DNA of 29,409 nt from NCBI GenBank assembly GCA_964489265.1, contig CAZAXX010000025.1:1-29409 (forward strand), written 5' to 3'. This document shows positions 22,425-29,409 of the stretch, one piece after another. A model generated the notes under the pieces. It ran no database searches. It was not told the origin of the DNA and saw only the letters and a list, made by a program, of their open reading frames with translations. The stretch's first letter is position 1, and each line of letters opens with the position of its first letter. The translations under genes were made by a program, and so were the position numbers. This DNA comes from CAYRUP01 sp964489265. GTDB lineage: Bacteria; Pseudomonadota; Gammaproteobacteria; DSM-16500.

Positions 22425-23642
22425 TCAAGTTGCTTCATATCGCCAAAACTTCGGCAACCAATAACAACACGCCACCACGCCCACGACACATAAAACACCG
22501 CCCGATACTACCGATGCTGTCACACCAAACACGGCAGCAACCAAACCAGCTTCGGTATCACCTAAACGCGGGCCGCTCAAATAACTAATCATTTCAATGC
22601 CAGCTAATCGTCCACGTAAATGAGTCGGGATAGTTTGATTCCACATCGTGCTGCGGAATATTCCGCTGATTGCATCAAACGCACCGGATAACGCCAGAAA
22701 AAATAAAGCGAGCCAAAGTTGCTGCATGAGACCAAAACAAATAATCGAAATTCCCCATAATCCAGCAGCGATAGCAACAGCCGCACCATGTCGTTTCACA
22801 CGCGTAGACCAACCACTCACGAACGAGATCACTAATGCGCCAACAGCAGGCGCTGAATACAATAATCCTAGTGTTTTTGCGCCACCAAACGTTTGTGCGA
22901 TCGCGGGAAATAATGCCGTAGGCATCCCAAAAATCATCGCGACAAAATCAACCATATAGGTTCCGATTAATTCCTGACGTGATGCTGCGTACTTAAAACC
23001 TTGCTTTATCGACGAAAACGTCGACAGATCTTCTTTTTGACGCACAGGTTTTGGAATATGTGTCATCATGCAAAGTGCAAACAATGAAATGATAAAAGTG
23101 CCTGCATCAACCAAATAAGTTGTGACAATCCCGAAGTGCGAAATAATCAAACCACCAATCGCAGGTCCAGCAATCATGGCAACACTGTATTTAAAGGACA
23201 TTAAAGCACTGACAGCAGGAAAATCCGCTTTGTTAACAACTTGTTGTGTCATGCTTTCCAACGCGGGACGATGCAAGCCATTGACTGCAGCCATTAAAAC
23301 TGCCACCGCAAAAATAATGACAACATGCGGCGTAACTGAAGTCGCATTGTAAGCAAGCAATAAAGAACCTATACCCAACACGGATTCTGTCACGAGCAAC
23401 AACATGCGCCGATGATAACGATCTGCAAATACTCCACCCAAAAGCGCCGTAAAAAGTATTGGCAATAGCTGAAATAAACCTAACAAACCGACAATCAGCG
23501 TAGATTGCGTTTCATGATAAATTTGATATGGCAATGCAACGCTCGTGATCATGGTGCCTAAGAATGAAATAAACTGGCCGATGAACAAGAATCCATAATT
23601 ACGATTGCGTACGAGTAGAGAGAAATTTATAAAGTGTTTCAT
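22425..23642 (-). CDS. MFS exporter, EntS-like
   Basis: A 405-residue major-facilitator protein with about 12 helices, starting at ATG 23642 (MKHFINFSLLVRNRNYG); the open frame extends upstream into the 5' region of the divergent J-domain gene but without any family similarity. FLFIGQFISFLGTMITSVALPYQIY in helix 1 and GGVFADRYHRRMLLL (motif A) between helices 2 and 3 are typical of the EntS/MFS_3 branch, which includes the enterobactin exporter and macrolide efflux relatives. TIPTHLRGRLAGIEMISYLSGPRLGD after helix 10 is also characteristic. It could export a small peptide product, but the NRPS lies 4 kb away with unrelated genes between, so the link is conjecture. Confidence 0.88.
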   Translation of the reverse strand: MKHFINFSLLVRNRNYGFLFIGQFISFLGTMITSVALPYQIYHETQSTLIVGLLGLFQLLPILFTALLGGVFADRYHRRMLLLVTESVLGIGSLLLAYNATSVTPHVVIIFAVAVLMAAVNGLHRPALESMTQQVVNKADFPAVSALMSFKYSVAMIAGPAIGGLIISHFGIVTTYLVDAGTFIISLFALCMMTHIPKPVRQKEDLSTFSSIKQGFKYAASRQELIGTYMVDFVAMIFGMPTALFPAIAQTFGGAKTLGLLYSAPAVGALVISFVSGWSTRVKRHGAAVAIAAGLWGISIICFGLMQQLWLALFFLALSGAFDAISGIFRSTMWNQTIPTHLRGRLAGIEMISYLSGPRLGDTEAGLVAAVFGVTASVVSGGVLCVVGVVACCYWLPKFWRYEAT

Positions 23643-23715
23643 TTTGATGTTCCGATTTTGTATTTTCCCTGCTACTTTAGCACAGAAATCTTTTTTCAAA
23701 AAAGGGAAGTTAACT

Positions 23716-25395
23716 ATGAGTCTAAATCGCGCAGAAGCACTTAAACTATTGGACGTTGAAGAAAAAGCCACTCAAGAGCAAATTCGAGCGGCCTACAAAA
23801 AATTGGCGCTTGCTGTGCACCCCGATAAAAATCAAGGTGACTTAAAAGCCTCCCAAGAATTTGCAAAACTGCATAAAGCCTATCGAACATTGTCTCAGAA
23901 TTTTACAAAAACAGAAAACGCATCACCATCAACAGCCTTAGCTAAAGCAAAAACAAAACCACACTATGTAGCTGATCCTGAATTTAAGTTAAACGCTTTT
24001 TGGGAAAGATTTGATGAATTAGCTTTAGATGATGAGGAAGAAGAATTAAAACAATATTTTCTAACTAATAAAACTAACATACAAGCCACTTTAAATTCGA
24101 TATATCCTATTACAGAACGTTTAATTAGTAAGAGCATAAGCCCCTTTCTTTGTGAGTTAGTAACGGAATTTGATTTTGAATGGCTAAGTCATTTAGAAGA
24201 TTTTAAAACAGACGTGGTTTTTTTGGGAGGTTTCTTGAGTGAACTGCCGCTTCACTATTGGGAACCATTCTTTAATCATATCGGACATGAGTGGCTTCAA
24301 GAAGCAGTAGAACATCTAGGCTTATCTCGGCCTCGCAACATATTTAGCTATTTAGGCTCGCCTGAAAAAACCTATCGATATGAAATGCAATATGCTTTTT
24401 TTGATGTTTTGACGTTAGATTGGTTGAGACAAAAATTTAGTAATGCTTATACGTTAAGTGGTTTTCTGAACTATGGAGCTCGAAGTTTTATAGATGATGA
24501 TATTTGTCATCCATTATTAATTTATCTCAATGGTAATGACAAATGGCTACAACGAACGATAACTGGCGGAACAGAGTTAGGTAAAGTCTTTAATGGAATG
24601 GGCCAACCCTCATATAATAATTGGCAGTCAAGTGCCTGGAACTTTATACCAGCACTGGACTCTGATGCATTAAGAAAATGGGATGCTTTTCTAAACACTT
24701 TTTTTGATGAAAACTGGATTACAACTATCGTAAATGATTTTGATCAGCTAAATGCTTTTCTTAAAAATCTAGATAATAATGTAAATGATGATAAAAAACG
24801 TAACCCTGAATATACGAAAAAAGTAGTTCTTTTTTTAGAAAATTATTTAGATACAACAAAGTTCTCTAACTTGGATCATTTCATTTCGGTATTAGCTCCA
24901 GAACAAAAAGTAAATGAAACCGATGAGTTGAGTGCAAACAAGAGTTTTGCATTTATTCAAGCTTTCGATGAAAAACAAATTCACGATTGTTTTTTTAATA
25001 ATAGGACGCTTGATCAGGTACTTGTGACAATTGAATCTCATAAAGATAAACCATGTTATACAGCGTTATTATATGCGACCACACGAGCTTATCATTACGA
25101 GCGAGAGCTCGATACAACACCGGACACAACATTGAAATATACACGCCAACAAAAACTGGATGCCGCACAGTCTTTAATGAAATCTATTTTGGAATATGGA
25201 CCGATTGAATGGGGGGCAACAGGAATTAGATGGGGACGCTTAGGTCAAATCACCGAATGTTATAGAAAATTGCATAGTCCCAGTATAAAAGACGCAATCA
25301 TGAGTGGGTTACTTACGTTCAGTAGTGCAGTTACGAGTGTACCGAAGTTACTGACGAATAACGCGACGCTTGCGATTGAAAATAAAGGTCCTTGA
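23716..25395 (+). CDS. J-domain protein with a large unknown C-terminal region
   Basis: A 559-residue protein starting at ATG 23716, with GGGAAG 6-7 bases upstream; the frame is open back to 23605 but that part overlaps the divergent MFS gene. Residues 4-62 are a clear J domain: helix II AAYKKLALAV, the HPD motif (35-37) and helix III with KLHKAYRTL. J domains stimulate the ATPase of Hsp70 (DnaK). There is no Gly/Phe region, zinc finger or DnaJ C-terminal substrate domain, so this is a class C protein. Residues 63-559 match no family I recognise; they are rich in aromatic residues and acidic patches (ALDDEEEELKQYF) and end with a mildly hydrophobic segment and ENKGP. J-domain proteins of this build occur among bacterial effectors, but a house-keeping role is possible. 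Confidence 0.85.
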   Translation: MSLNRAEALKLLDVEEKATQEQIRAAYKKLALAVHPDKNQGDLKASQEFAKLHKAYRTLSQNFTKTENASPSTALAKAKTKPHYVADPEFKLNAFWERFDELALDDEEEELKQYFLTNKTNIQATLNSIYPITERLISKSISPFLCELVTEFDFEWLSHLEDFKTDVVFLGGFLSELPLHYWEPFFNHIGHEWLQEAVEHLGLSRPRNIFSYLGSPEKTYRYEMQYAFFDVLTLDWLRQKFSNAYTLSGFLNYGARSFIDDDICHPLLIYLNGNDKWLQRTITGGTELGKVFNGMGQPSYNNWQSSAWNFIPALDSDALRKWDAFLNTFFDENWITTIVNDFDQLNAFLKNLDNNVNDDKKRNPEYTKKVVLFLENYLDTTKFSNLDHFISVLAPEQKVNETDELSANKSFAFIQAFDEKQIHDCFFNNRTLDQVLVTIESHKDKPCYTALLYATTRAYHYERELDTTPDTTLKYTRQQKLDAAQSLMKSILEYGPIEWGATGIRWGRLGQITECYRKLHSPSIKDAIMSGLLTFSSAVTSVPKLLTNNATLAIENKGP

Positions 25396-25436
25396 CAGCG
25401 TCCTTGTACTTAACACAGTAACCAAAGGTAACCATT

Positions 25437-25658
25437 ATGTTAAAAAATATCACCTTAAGCGCTGATGCCCATCTCATTAAACTGGCTCGCGAAAAAGCCC
25501 ATCATAAAAATGAGACATTAAATACGGCGTTTCGAAAGTGGTTAATTGAATATATTAAAGGTGAGTTAAATGCTTCAAGTTATTCACGGCTTATGGAAAA
25601 ACTAAGCTATGTTAATACTGGCAAACATTTTACCCGAGATGAATTAAATGAAAGATAA
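25437..25658 (+). CDS. RHH-type VapB-like antitoxin
   Basis: A 73-residue protein: LKNITLSADAHLIKLAREKAHHKNETLNTAFRKWLIEY is the ribbon-helix-helix antitoxin pattern (a beta strand for DNA binding, then two helices); the C-terminal part should hold the toxin. The start ATG has AAAGG 7 bases upstream, and GTAACC occurs twice, 10 bases apart, just before it, a possible binding site. A TTGACA at 25392-25397 overlaps the stop of the J-domain gene but lacks a good -10. Its toxin partner immediately downstream is broken, so it seems to be an orphan antitoxin. Confidence 0.82.
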   Translation: MLKNITLSADAHLIKLAREKAHHKNETLNTAFRKWLIEYIKGELNASSYSRLMEKLSYVNTGKHFTRDELNER

Positions 25659-25697
25659 ATATTTATAGATACGATTATTATAGCGACTTATAACGGG
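25648..25697 (+). pseudogene. Frameshifted remnant of a PIN (VapC) toxin
   Basis: ATG 25648 overlaps the end of the antitoxin gene by 11 bases, the usual arrangement for vapBC pairs. It reads MKDKY, then Leu and a TAG stop (25666-25668). Shifting by one base at the T-run (25662-25664) gives FIDTIIIATYNG, close to the PIN start FIDTNIIIYA, so one T appears to have been lost. After about 16 codons no PIN sequence can be followed; the rest of the toxin is gone. Confidence is limited because the remnant is short. Confidence 0.6.
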
Positions 25698-25755
25698 ATT
25701 TTTTGTCATCCTTGTAGATGTTAGATATTTCGCTGACAGAATTGGTGTGCCCTTG

Positions 25756-25928
25756 AAATCCTTCCCCCACAGGGGGAAGGTGCCCAACGGGCGGATGGGG
25801 GAATCAAAAACAATGCACCCATATATCTTGTAACACTTTATTTATCTTTTAATGCGATATTATCTTGCATATTTATTTGATTCCCCCATCCGCCCTTCGG
25901 GCACCTTCCCCCTGTGTGGGAAGGATTT
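25756..25928. repeat. 173-base element with 53-bp inverted arms (MITE-like or BIME-like)
   Basis: The left arm is 25756-25808 and the right arm 25876-25928; 50 of 53 positions are complementary. The interior is a 67-base AT-rich stretch. Each arm is itself palindromic (CCTTCCCCC..GGGGGAAGG, GGTGCCC..GGGC). No transposase gene and no clear target-site duplication are seen beside it, so it could be a non-autonomous mobile element or a pair of inverted REP-like units. Confidence 0.75.
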
Positions 25929-25996
25929 CTAAGCAGAAGTTAAGAATATTGCGGGAATAGTCACTCATCCTGTCAACGAATTACCTAACCTATACA

Positions 25997-26069
25997 ATCC
26001 TGAACGAAGTGAAGGATCTCCCAATAAATATAAGGAGATCCTTCGAGCAAAAAGCACTCTCAGGATGAC
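25997..26069. repeat. GTCATCCTGA-family hairpin after the ankyrin gene
   Basis: Left arm ATCCTGAACGAAGTGAAGGA plus TCTCC (25997-26021) and a right arm starting GGAGATCCTTC (26034 on) and ending CTCAGGATGAC (26069). It is the same family as 7259-7322, with an 8-base insertion-like difference in the right arm. It lies 20 bases past the ankyrin stop and may end that transcript. Confidence 0.7.
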
Positions 26070-26088
26070 AACTTTTTGAATGACAATA

Positions 26089-27477
26089 TTAAACTTTAAA
26101 CCCATGATTCCGCAACATCCGTAAAAAATGCTGGCCTTCTTCGCCCGCATCTTCATAACAATAAGATCGAACATAATTTCTGAGTACATGCTCATACTGC
26201 GGATCCGCAAGAACAGACAAAATAGCATCGGCACGCTCATTATCAATCGCCGTATCACCACCACAACATTGAAACAGAATAGCCGCTAAAATTTCCGCTT
26301 TACAAGCTTTTCTAAGACGATCAGCATGCTTAAAATTTTCAATGCAAAAATATAAGGAACGATCTTTATTCCACTCACGCCATTGATTAAAAAGATTTAA
26401 GGAAAGATTTTTATAACGCACAATGTTTTCTTCAAAATCTTTACTCTGACTAAACAACAGAAAAAATATAGCTGGAATACACGCTTCCACATTCGCCCAG
26501 GAACAATTGCCACTGATTTGAGCCGTCACTTTTAATTCTGTAATTGGTATCAATTCCAATATTTCTGGCAAATCATGATTGACAAATTCATCAGATAATT
26601 TTTCATATAATAATGTTTGAATGAGTTTCATGTTGAAAACAGCAGTGCGCTGCACACGATAAACCATGACATTATCATACATGCGACTGTCTTCACGACG
26701 ATCGCATTTCACTAAAATATTGCCGAATTTAATAAATGTAATCGCATGTCCTTCATAACCCACTGGAATGATCAAAGGTTCTTGCTGAATCAGCGATTTA
26801 ATTTCTGCTTGATGTTTTTGAACATTAATTCGATATTGCTGATACTTTATCAAGCGTGTTGCACGTGCAATGGATTCAACAATGATTTCCATTAAATGAT
26901 GGTAACGACGCAACTTTCTTGCAGCAAAATGATTAGCAAATTGCGAGAGAGAATCTGCAATCAAACCAAGGCTCACTTCAAGTATAAATCCCTCGAAATC
27001 AACTTCGACAAAATTATTTTTTGGATCGACAATATTTGCTGTGCCCACCAACTCAAACATATGACCCAATGTTTTCGTATTAATATAATCTTGTGCAAAA
27101 ACCAAATCTGCACCGTGGTTAATTAATAATTTTTTGGTTTCTTGCTGCTGCCGCAAGACAGGCATCACTAAAGCCGGTTGTCCCGCAAAATTATAGGCGT
27201 TGGGATTGGCACGATGTTCCAGCAAGAGTTGACACATTTTAAAATTATTATTTTCTGTTGCCCAATGGAGTGCGGTTCCACCCAACATATCTTGTTGATT
27301 GGTTTGAGCGCCATGTTGAATAAGTAATTTGGCAATTTCAAGATTATCAGCAATCGCAGCTTCTATGAGCGGCGTGAAGCCATACTCATCAATTTCATAA
27401 ACAGGCGCGCCATATTGCAGCATTTCTCTCACTGCAGTTGTGTTTTCTTCAATGATAGCATCAGCAAGCGAAGACAT
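26089..27477 (-). CDS. Ankyrin-repeat protein with a C-terminal candidate Cys/His domain; likely secreted effector
   Basis: A 462-residue protein. Residues 1-125 contain about four ankyrin repeats (YGFTPLIEAAIADNLEIAKL, GGTALHWATENNNFKMCQLL, then two weaker ones). The rest is an alpha/beta region with GYEGHAITFIKFGNILVKCD (His244, Asp259) and SGNCSWANVEACIPAIFFLL (Cys325). A conserved-looking Cys after GN with Trp beside it, plus a Gly-His pair, recalls the cysteine-protease-like domain described for Legionella AnkH; the catalytic assignment is my inference. The C-terminus has an acidic cluster (YEDAGEEGQ, 441-449) followed by a basic end, similar to the E-block signals of Dot/Icm substrates. 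It starts two bases after the stop of the Gly/Arg-rich gene, so the two form an operon. Secretion is not shown by the sequence alone. Confidence 0.88.
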   Translation of the reverse strand: MSSLADAIIEENTTAVREMLQYGAPVYEIDEYGFTPLIEAAIADNLEIAKLLIQHGAQTNQQDMLGGTALHWATENNNFKMCQLLLEHRANPNAYNFAGQPALVMPVLRQQQETKKLLINHGADLVFAQDYINTKTLGHMFELVGTANIVDPKNNFVEVDFEGFILEVSLGLIADSLSQFANHFAARKLRRYHHLMEIIVESIARATRLIKYQQYRINVQKHQAEIKSLIQQEPLIIPVGYEGHAITFIKFGNILVKCDRREDSRMYDNVMVYRVQRTAVFNMKLIQTLLYEKLSDEFVNHDLPEILELIPITELKVTAQISGNCSWANVEACIPAIFFLLFSQSKDFEENIVRYKNLSLNLFNQWREWNKDRSLYFCIENFKHADRLRKACKAEILAAILFQCCGGDTAIDNERADAILSVLADPQYEHVLRNYVRSYCYEDAGEEGQHFLRMLRNHGFKV

Positions 27478-27479
27478 AA

Positions 27480-28007
27480 TTAAAATGGCCGTGGTTTAGG
27501 ATTAAATTTAGGTACATTTTGATGACGTAACTCGAGTCGGTTTTCAAGATCAGTTCGTTGTTGTTCATTGGTATCAGCTCTATTTTGTGTGGGTATTGCA
27601 GATATTTGTCGATCGACACCACTGAATTGGGCTTTATCGCTAATCGGATGTTTTTTATAATTCGAACGTCCACCACCACCGCCACGGCCGCGACCCAAAC
27701 CAATATCTTGACGCGATGTTAAACTGGCGCGTCCTTCTTTCAAAATTTTTCGTTCTTTGCGCGTTAATTTTTGTTTATCGACGTAGGCTTTGTGTAAATC
27801 TTTATGAACTGCTAATAAACGATTAAGTTCCGTGAGCGGTAGTGCATCATCGCGCGGTTCAATCGACATCGCGTCTTTATAACGAAAGCGAATCTCACCC
27901 GCGACGCCACCTTGGCCACCTTGACCCGTTTGACCACCTTGGCCACTTTCGCCACTTTGACTATCGTCCTCATCGTGATCTATTTTATTTTCATCATCGA
28001 TTGTCAT
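27480..28007 (-). CDS. Gly/Arg-rich low-complexity protein upstream of the ankyrin gene
   Basis: A 175-residue protein that I do not recognise. It has an acidic start (DDENKIDHDEDD), a Gly-Gln-rich tract (about 18-37: GESGQGGQTGQGGQGG), a folded-looking helical middle (about 55-92: LTELNRLLAVHKDLHKAYVD, then KLTRKERKILKEG), an RGG-like tract GLGRGRGGGGGRSNYKK (103-119), and a polar tail ending in NPKPRPF. No signal peptide or membrane segment is seen. The ATG has AGGTGAG 5 bases upstream. The ankyrin gene begins two bases after its stop. The charge-rich, disordered build suits nucleic-acid or protein scaffolding, or a small effector partner, but nothing is proven. Confidence 0.75.
   Translation of the reverse strand: MTIDDENKIDHDEDDSQSGESGQGGQTGQGGQGGVAGEIRFRYKDAMSIEPRDDALPLTELNRLLAVHKDLHKAYVDKQKLTRKERKILKEGRASLTSRQDIGLGRGRGGGGGRSNYKKHPISDKAQFSGVDRQISAIPTQNRADTNEQQRTDLENRLELRHQNVPKFNPKPRPF
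27907..27960 (-). repeat. Six tandem 9-base units coding the Gly-Gln-rich tract
   Basis: On the + strand CCACCTTGG, CCACCTTGA, CCCGTTTGA, CCACCTTGG, CCACTTTCG and CCACTTTGA follow each other without gaps. In the gene (minus strand) they code for three-residue units of the type S/G-Q/E-S/G. Such short in-frame repeats can change copy number by slippage. Confidence 0.75.
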
Positions 28008-28037
28008 AACTCACCTGGTACTCGTTGCTATCTTTTA

Positions 28038-28043
28038 AGTATA
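28038..28043 (-). promoter_or_regulatory. Possible -10 box of the Gly/Arg-rich/ankyrin operon
   Basis: TATACT on the minus strand, about 30 bases before the start of the Gly/Arg-rich gene, matches TATAAT at five of six positions. No good -35 stands at the usual distance (TTCAAA is 14 bases away). Only a candidate. Confidence 0.35.
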
Positions 28044-28075
28044 ACACTCTTATCGAATTTTGAACCCAAAACACT

Positions 28076-28104
28076 TTGCTTTGCACACTCGCTTGGCTCA
28101 TAAT
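28076..28104 (+). promoter_or_regulatory. Candidate promoter of the sugar-porter gene
   Basis: TTGCTT (28076-28081), 17 bases, then CATAAT (28099-28104). The match is moderate, but the position, about 35 bases before the start codon in the divergent gap, is suitable. Confidence 0.4.
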
Positions 28105-28138
28105 TCTTGCCTCGAATTTTGCAATAAAAGGGAATTAC

Positions 28139-29409
28139 ATGGAAGATGTCAATTCGAAACAAAATAAATTTTTTATTTTCATTGCAGTTATCGCAGCCAT
28201 CGCAGGAATTTTATTTGGCTACGATACCGGTGTGGTCTCCGGTGCGATTCTGTTTATTAATGATGAATTTAAATTATCACCACAAATCAATGGGTTAGTT
28301 GTGAGTGCCGTCCTGTTCGGTGCGTTACTGGGTGCTTTATCCAGTGGGCACTTGGCAGATAAAATAGGACGTAAGCGCTTGTTAATATTAGATGCCATCA
28401 TTTTTATTTTAGGTACACTCGCAACAGCAATTGGCAACACCATTACTCTCATTATTATAGGCCGAATTATTGTAGGTATTGCGATTGGTATCGCATCGTA
28501 TGCTGCGCCACTTTATATTTCAGAAATTTCTCCCGCAAAATATCGCGGCGCGTTGGTTTCCTTAAATCAACTAGCAGTGACGCTCGGCATCCTGCTCTCC
28601 TATATTGTGGATTATGCCTTTGCACCGTTTGGTGCATGGCGCTGGATGTTTCTGGCAGGTGTTTTTCCTGCTGTCGTATTTTTTTTAGGATTACTTAAAT
28701 TACCGGATAGTCCACGCTTCCTTGCTATGAAAGGTCAAACAACAGAAGCGTTATATATTTTGATGCGAATTCATAACAACAAAAAAACGGCGGTAAAAGA
28801 ATTATCTCAAATACGAAAAAGTGCAAATCAACAATCCGGCAATTGGCGCATCTTATTTTCACCGTTCATTCGCTCAACACTAGTCATTGGAATTGGTCTT
28901 GCGATTTTGCAACAAGTCACGGGCATCAATACGATTATCTATTATGCGCCCACCATTTTTAAAATGGCTGGCTTTGAAACCGCCAGTACTGCAATTTTTG
29001 CCACAATGGGTATTGGCATTGTGTTTGTGCTTTTTACGATAATGGCATTACCTTTGATTGATACGTTAGGTCGAAGACCTCTCTTATTAATTGGTTTAGC
29101 CGGCATGGGACTTAGTTTATTCGTGTTGAGTTTTGCCTTCCGTTATCCTGCACATTCTGCATTACTCAAATGGACCGCCATGACCAGCATGCTGCTCTAC
29201 ATCGCCTGTTTTGCATTTAGTTTAGGTCCCATTATGTGGTTAATGATTGCAGAAATATATCCACTCAAAGTACGTGGCCTCGGCTCAAGTCTCGCTACAG
29301 CAGCCAATTGGGGCAGCAATATGTTTGTGGCTCTGACCTTTTTAACACTCGTACAATTACTCGGCGCAAGTGGCACATTTTTTATTTATTTTTTAATTAG
29401 CATCGCTGG
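28139..29409 (+). CDS. Sugar-porter MFS transporter, 3' end outside the window
   Basis: ATG 28139 (MEDVNSKQNKFFIF), with AAGGGA 5-6 bases upstream, opens a frame that runs without a stop to the window end (423 codons). Sugar-porter hallmarks are present: LFGYDTGVVSGAILF in helix 1, ADKIGRKRLLI between helices 2 and 3, PLYISEISPAKYRGALVS after helix 4, LPDSPRFL after helix 6, QQVTGINTIIYYAPTIF in helix 7, DTLGRRPLLLIG after helix 8, and the PIMWLMIAEIYPLKVRG stretch of helix 10. These proteins (XylE/GalP/AraE class) carry sugars or inositol by proton symport. Usual length is about 450-480, so some 30-60 residues are missing. The substrate cannot be told. It is divergent from the Gly/Arg-rich/ankyrin operon. 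Confidence 0.93.
   Translation, partial: MEDVNSKQNKFFIFIAVIAAIAGILFGYDTGVVSGAILFINDEFKLSPQINGLVVSAVLFGALLGALSSGHLADKIGRKRLLILDAIIFILGTLATAIGNTITLIIIGRIIVGIAIGIASYAAPLYISEISPAKYRGALVSLNQLAVTLGILLSYIVDYAFAPFGAWRWMFLAGVFPAVVFFLGLLKLPDSPRFLAMKGQTTEALYILMRIHNNKKTAVKELSQIRKSANQQSGNWRILFSPFIRSTLVIGIGLAILQQVTGINTIIYYAPTIFKMAGFETASTAIFATMGIGIVFVLFTIMALPLIDTLGRRPLLLIGLAGMGLSLFVLSFAFRYPAHSALLKWTAMTSMLLYIACFAFSLGPIMWLMIAEIYPLKVRGLGSSLATAANWGSNMFVALTFLTLVQLLGASGTFFIYFLISIA

Larger units (their letters stand above)
25659..26088. other. Intergenic region with toxin remnant and two palindromic elements
   Basis: These 430 bases lie between the RHH antitoxin (+) and the ankyrin gene end (-). They hold the PIN remnant, a 173-base inverted repeat (25756-25928) and a GTCATCCTGA-family hairpin (25997-26069). 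No intact gene is supported. The remaining parts (25700-25755, 25929-25996) show nothing recognisable. Confidence 0.8.

Noticed and set aside
22604..23352. Several ORFs of 60-100 codons opposite or inside the MFS gene
   Set aside because: They are shadows of the real gene, with no ribosome sites and no recognisable protein features; similar shadows in the NRPS were also dropped.
25756..25928. A complete insertion sequence
   Set aside because: The interior is only 67 bases and has no ORF, so at most it is a non-autonomous element.
1..29409. tRNA, rRNA and known riboswitches
   Set aside because: No cloverleaf with a GTTCGA-type T-loop, no rRNA core sequence and no recognisable riboswitch motif was found by eye; a covariance-model search would be needed to exclude small RNAs.

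Overview
The window looks like a chromosomal segment of an AT-rich, host-associated gammaproteobacterium, most likely of the order Legionellales (Legionella/Coxiella/Aquicella/Berkiella-like). The reasons are the AT-rich codon use, the mix of ordinary metabolic genes with an ankyrin-repeat protein, a J-domain protein and a large orphan protein with two C-terminal membrane segments (all effector-like), a secreted SGNH phospholipase-type enzyme, an L,D-transpeptidase, and many short palindromic repeats between genes. This placement is an inference from gene content. There is one 10-N assembly gap at 2790-2799.

Layout. 1-2430 (+): 3' part of an SGNH/GDSL hydrolase, a YciI-like protein and a threonine aldolase. 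2431-2902: a convergent intergenic region with a long inverted repeat around the G-rich assembly gap. 2903-3610 (-): secreted L,D-transpeptidase. 3886-5505 (+): unknown 539-aa protein. 5644-7233 (+): ABC-F ATPase. 7222-7344: a repeat cluster into which two convergent genes run; it supplies both stop codons. 7334-19079 (-): a co-directional block, in transcription order a NudL-like Nudix hydrolase, a 2484-aa NRPS, a membrane GGDEF protein, a GH18-type glycosidase and MltA. 19189-21492 (+): APC amino acid permease and EamA exporter. 21641-22312 (+): complete Phd/PIN toxin-antitoxin operon with a palindromic operator, flanked by a 25-bp direct repeat, one copy of which lies inside the EamA gene. 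22425-23642 (-): EntS-like MFS exporter. 23716-25395 (+): J-domain protein. 25437-25695 (+): RHH antitoxin with a frameshifted PIN toxin remnant. 25659-26088: two palindromic elements. 26089-28007 (-): Gly/Arg-rich protein plus ankyrin protein in one operon. 28139-end (+): partial sugar-porter MFS gene.

The most interesting system is the NRPS. It reads C*-A-T-C-A-T-R. The first condensation domain has lost the catalytic His (HP...DR instead of HH...DG). A1 has a pocket ending in the Val-type GGTFK, A2 has the aromatic-type AAVCK, and the protein ends in a thioester reductase instead of a thioesterase. That arrangement predicts a dipeptide aldehyde with a free amine, which could cyclise to a pyrazinone. 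It resembles the logic of the Staphylococcus aureus aureusimine synthetase, but here in a probable intracellular gammaproteobacterium. The NRPS has its own promoter with a perfect TATAAT. No phosphopantetheinyl transferase is in the window, so one must act in trans. The nearby EamA and EntS-like exporters are possible but unproven exit routes.

The other theme is remodelling by repeats: at least five kinds of palindromic element sit between genes, and some of them now form gene ends.
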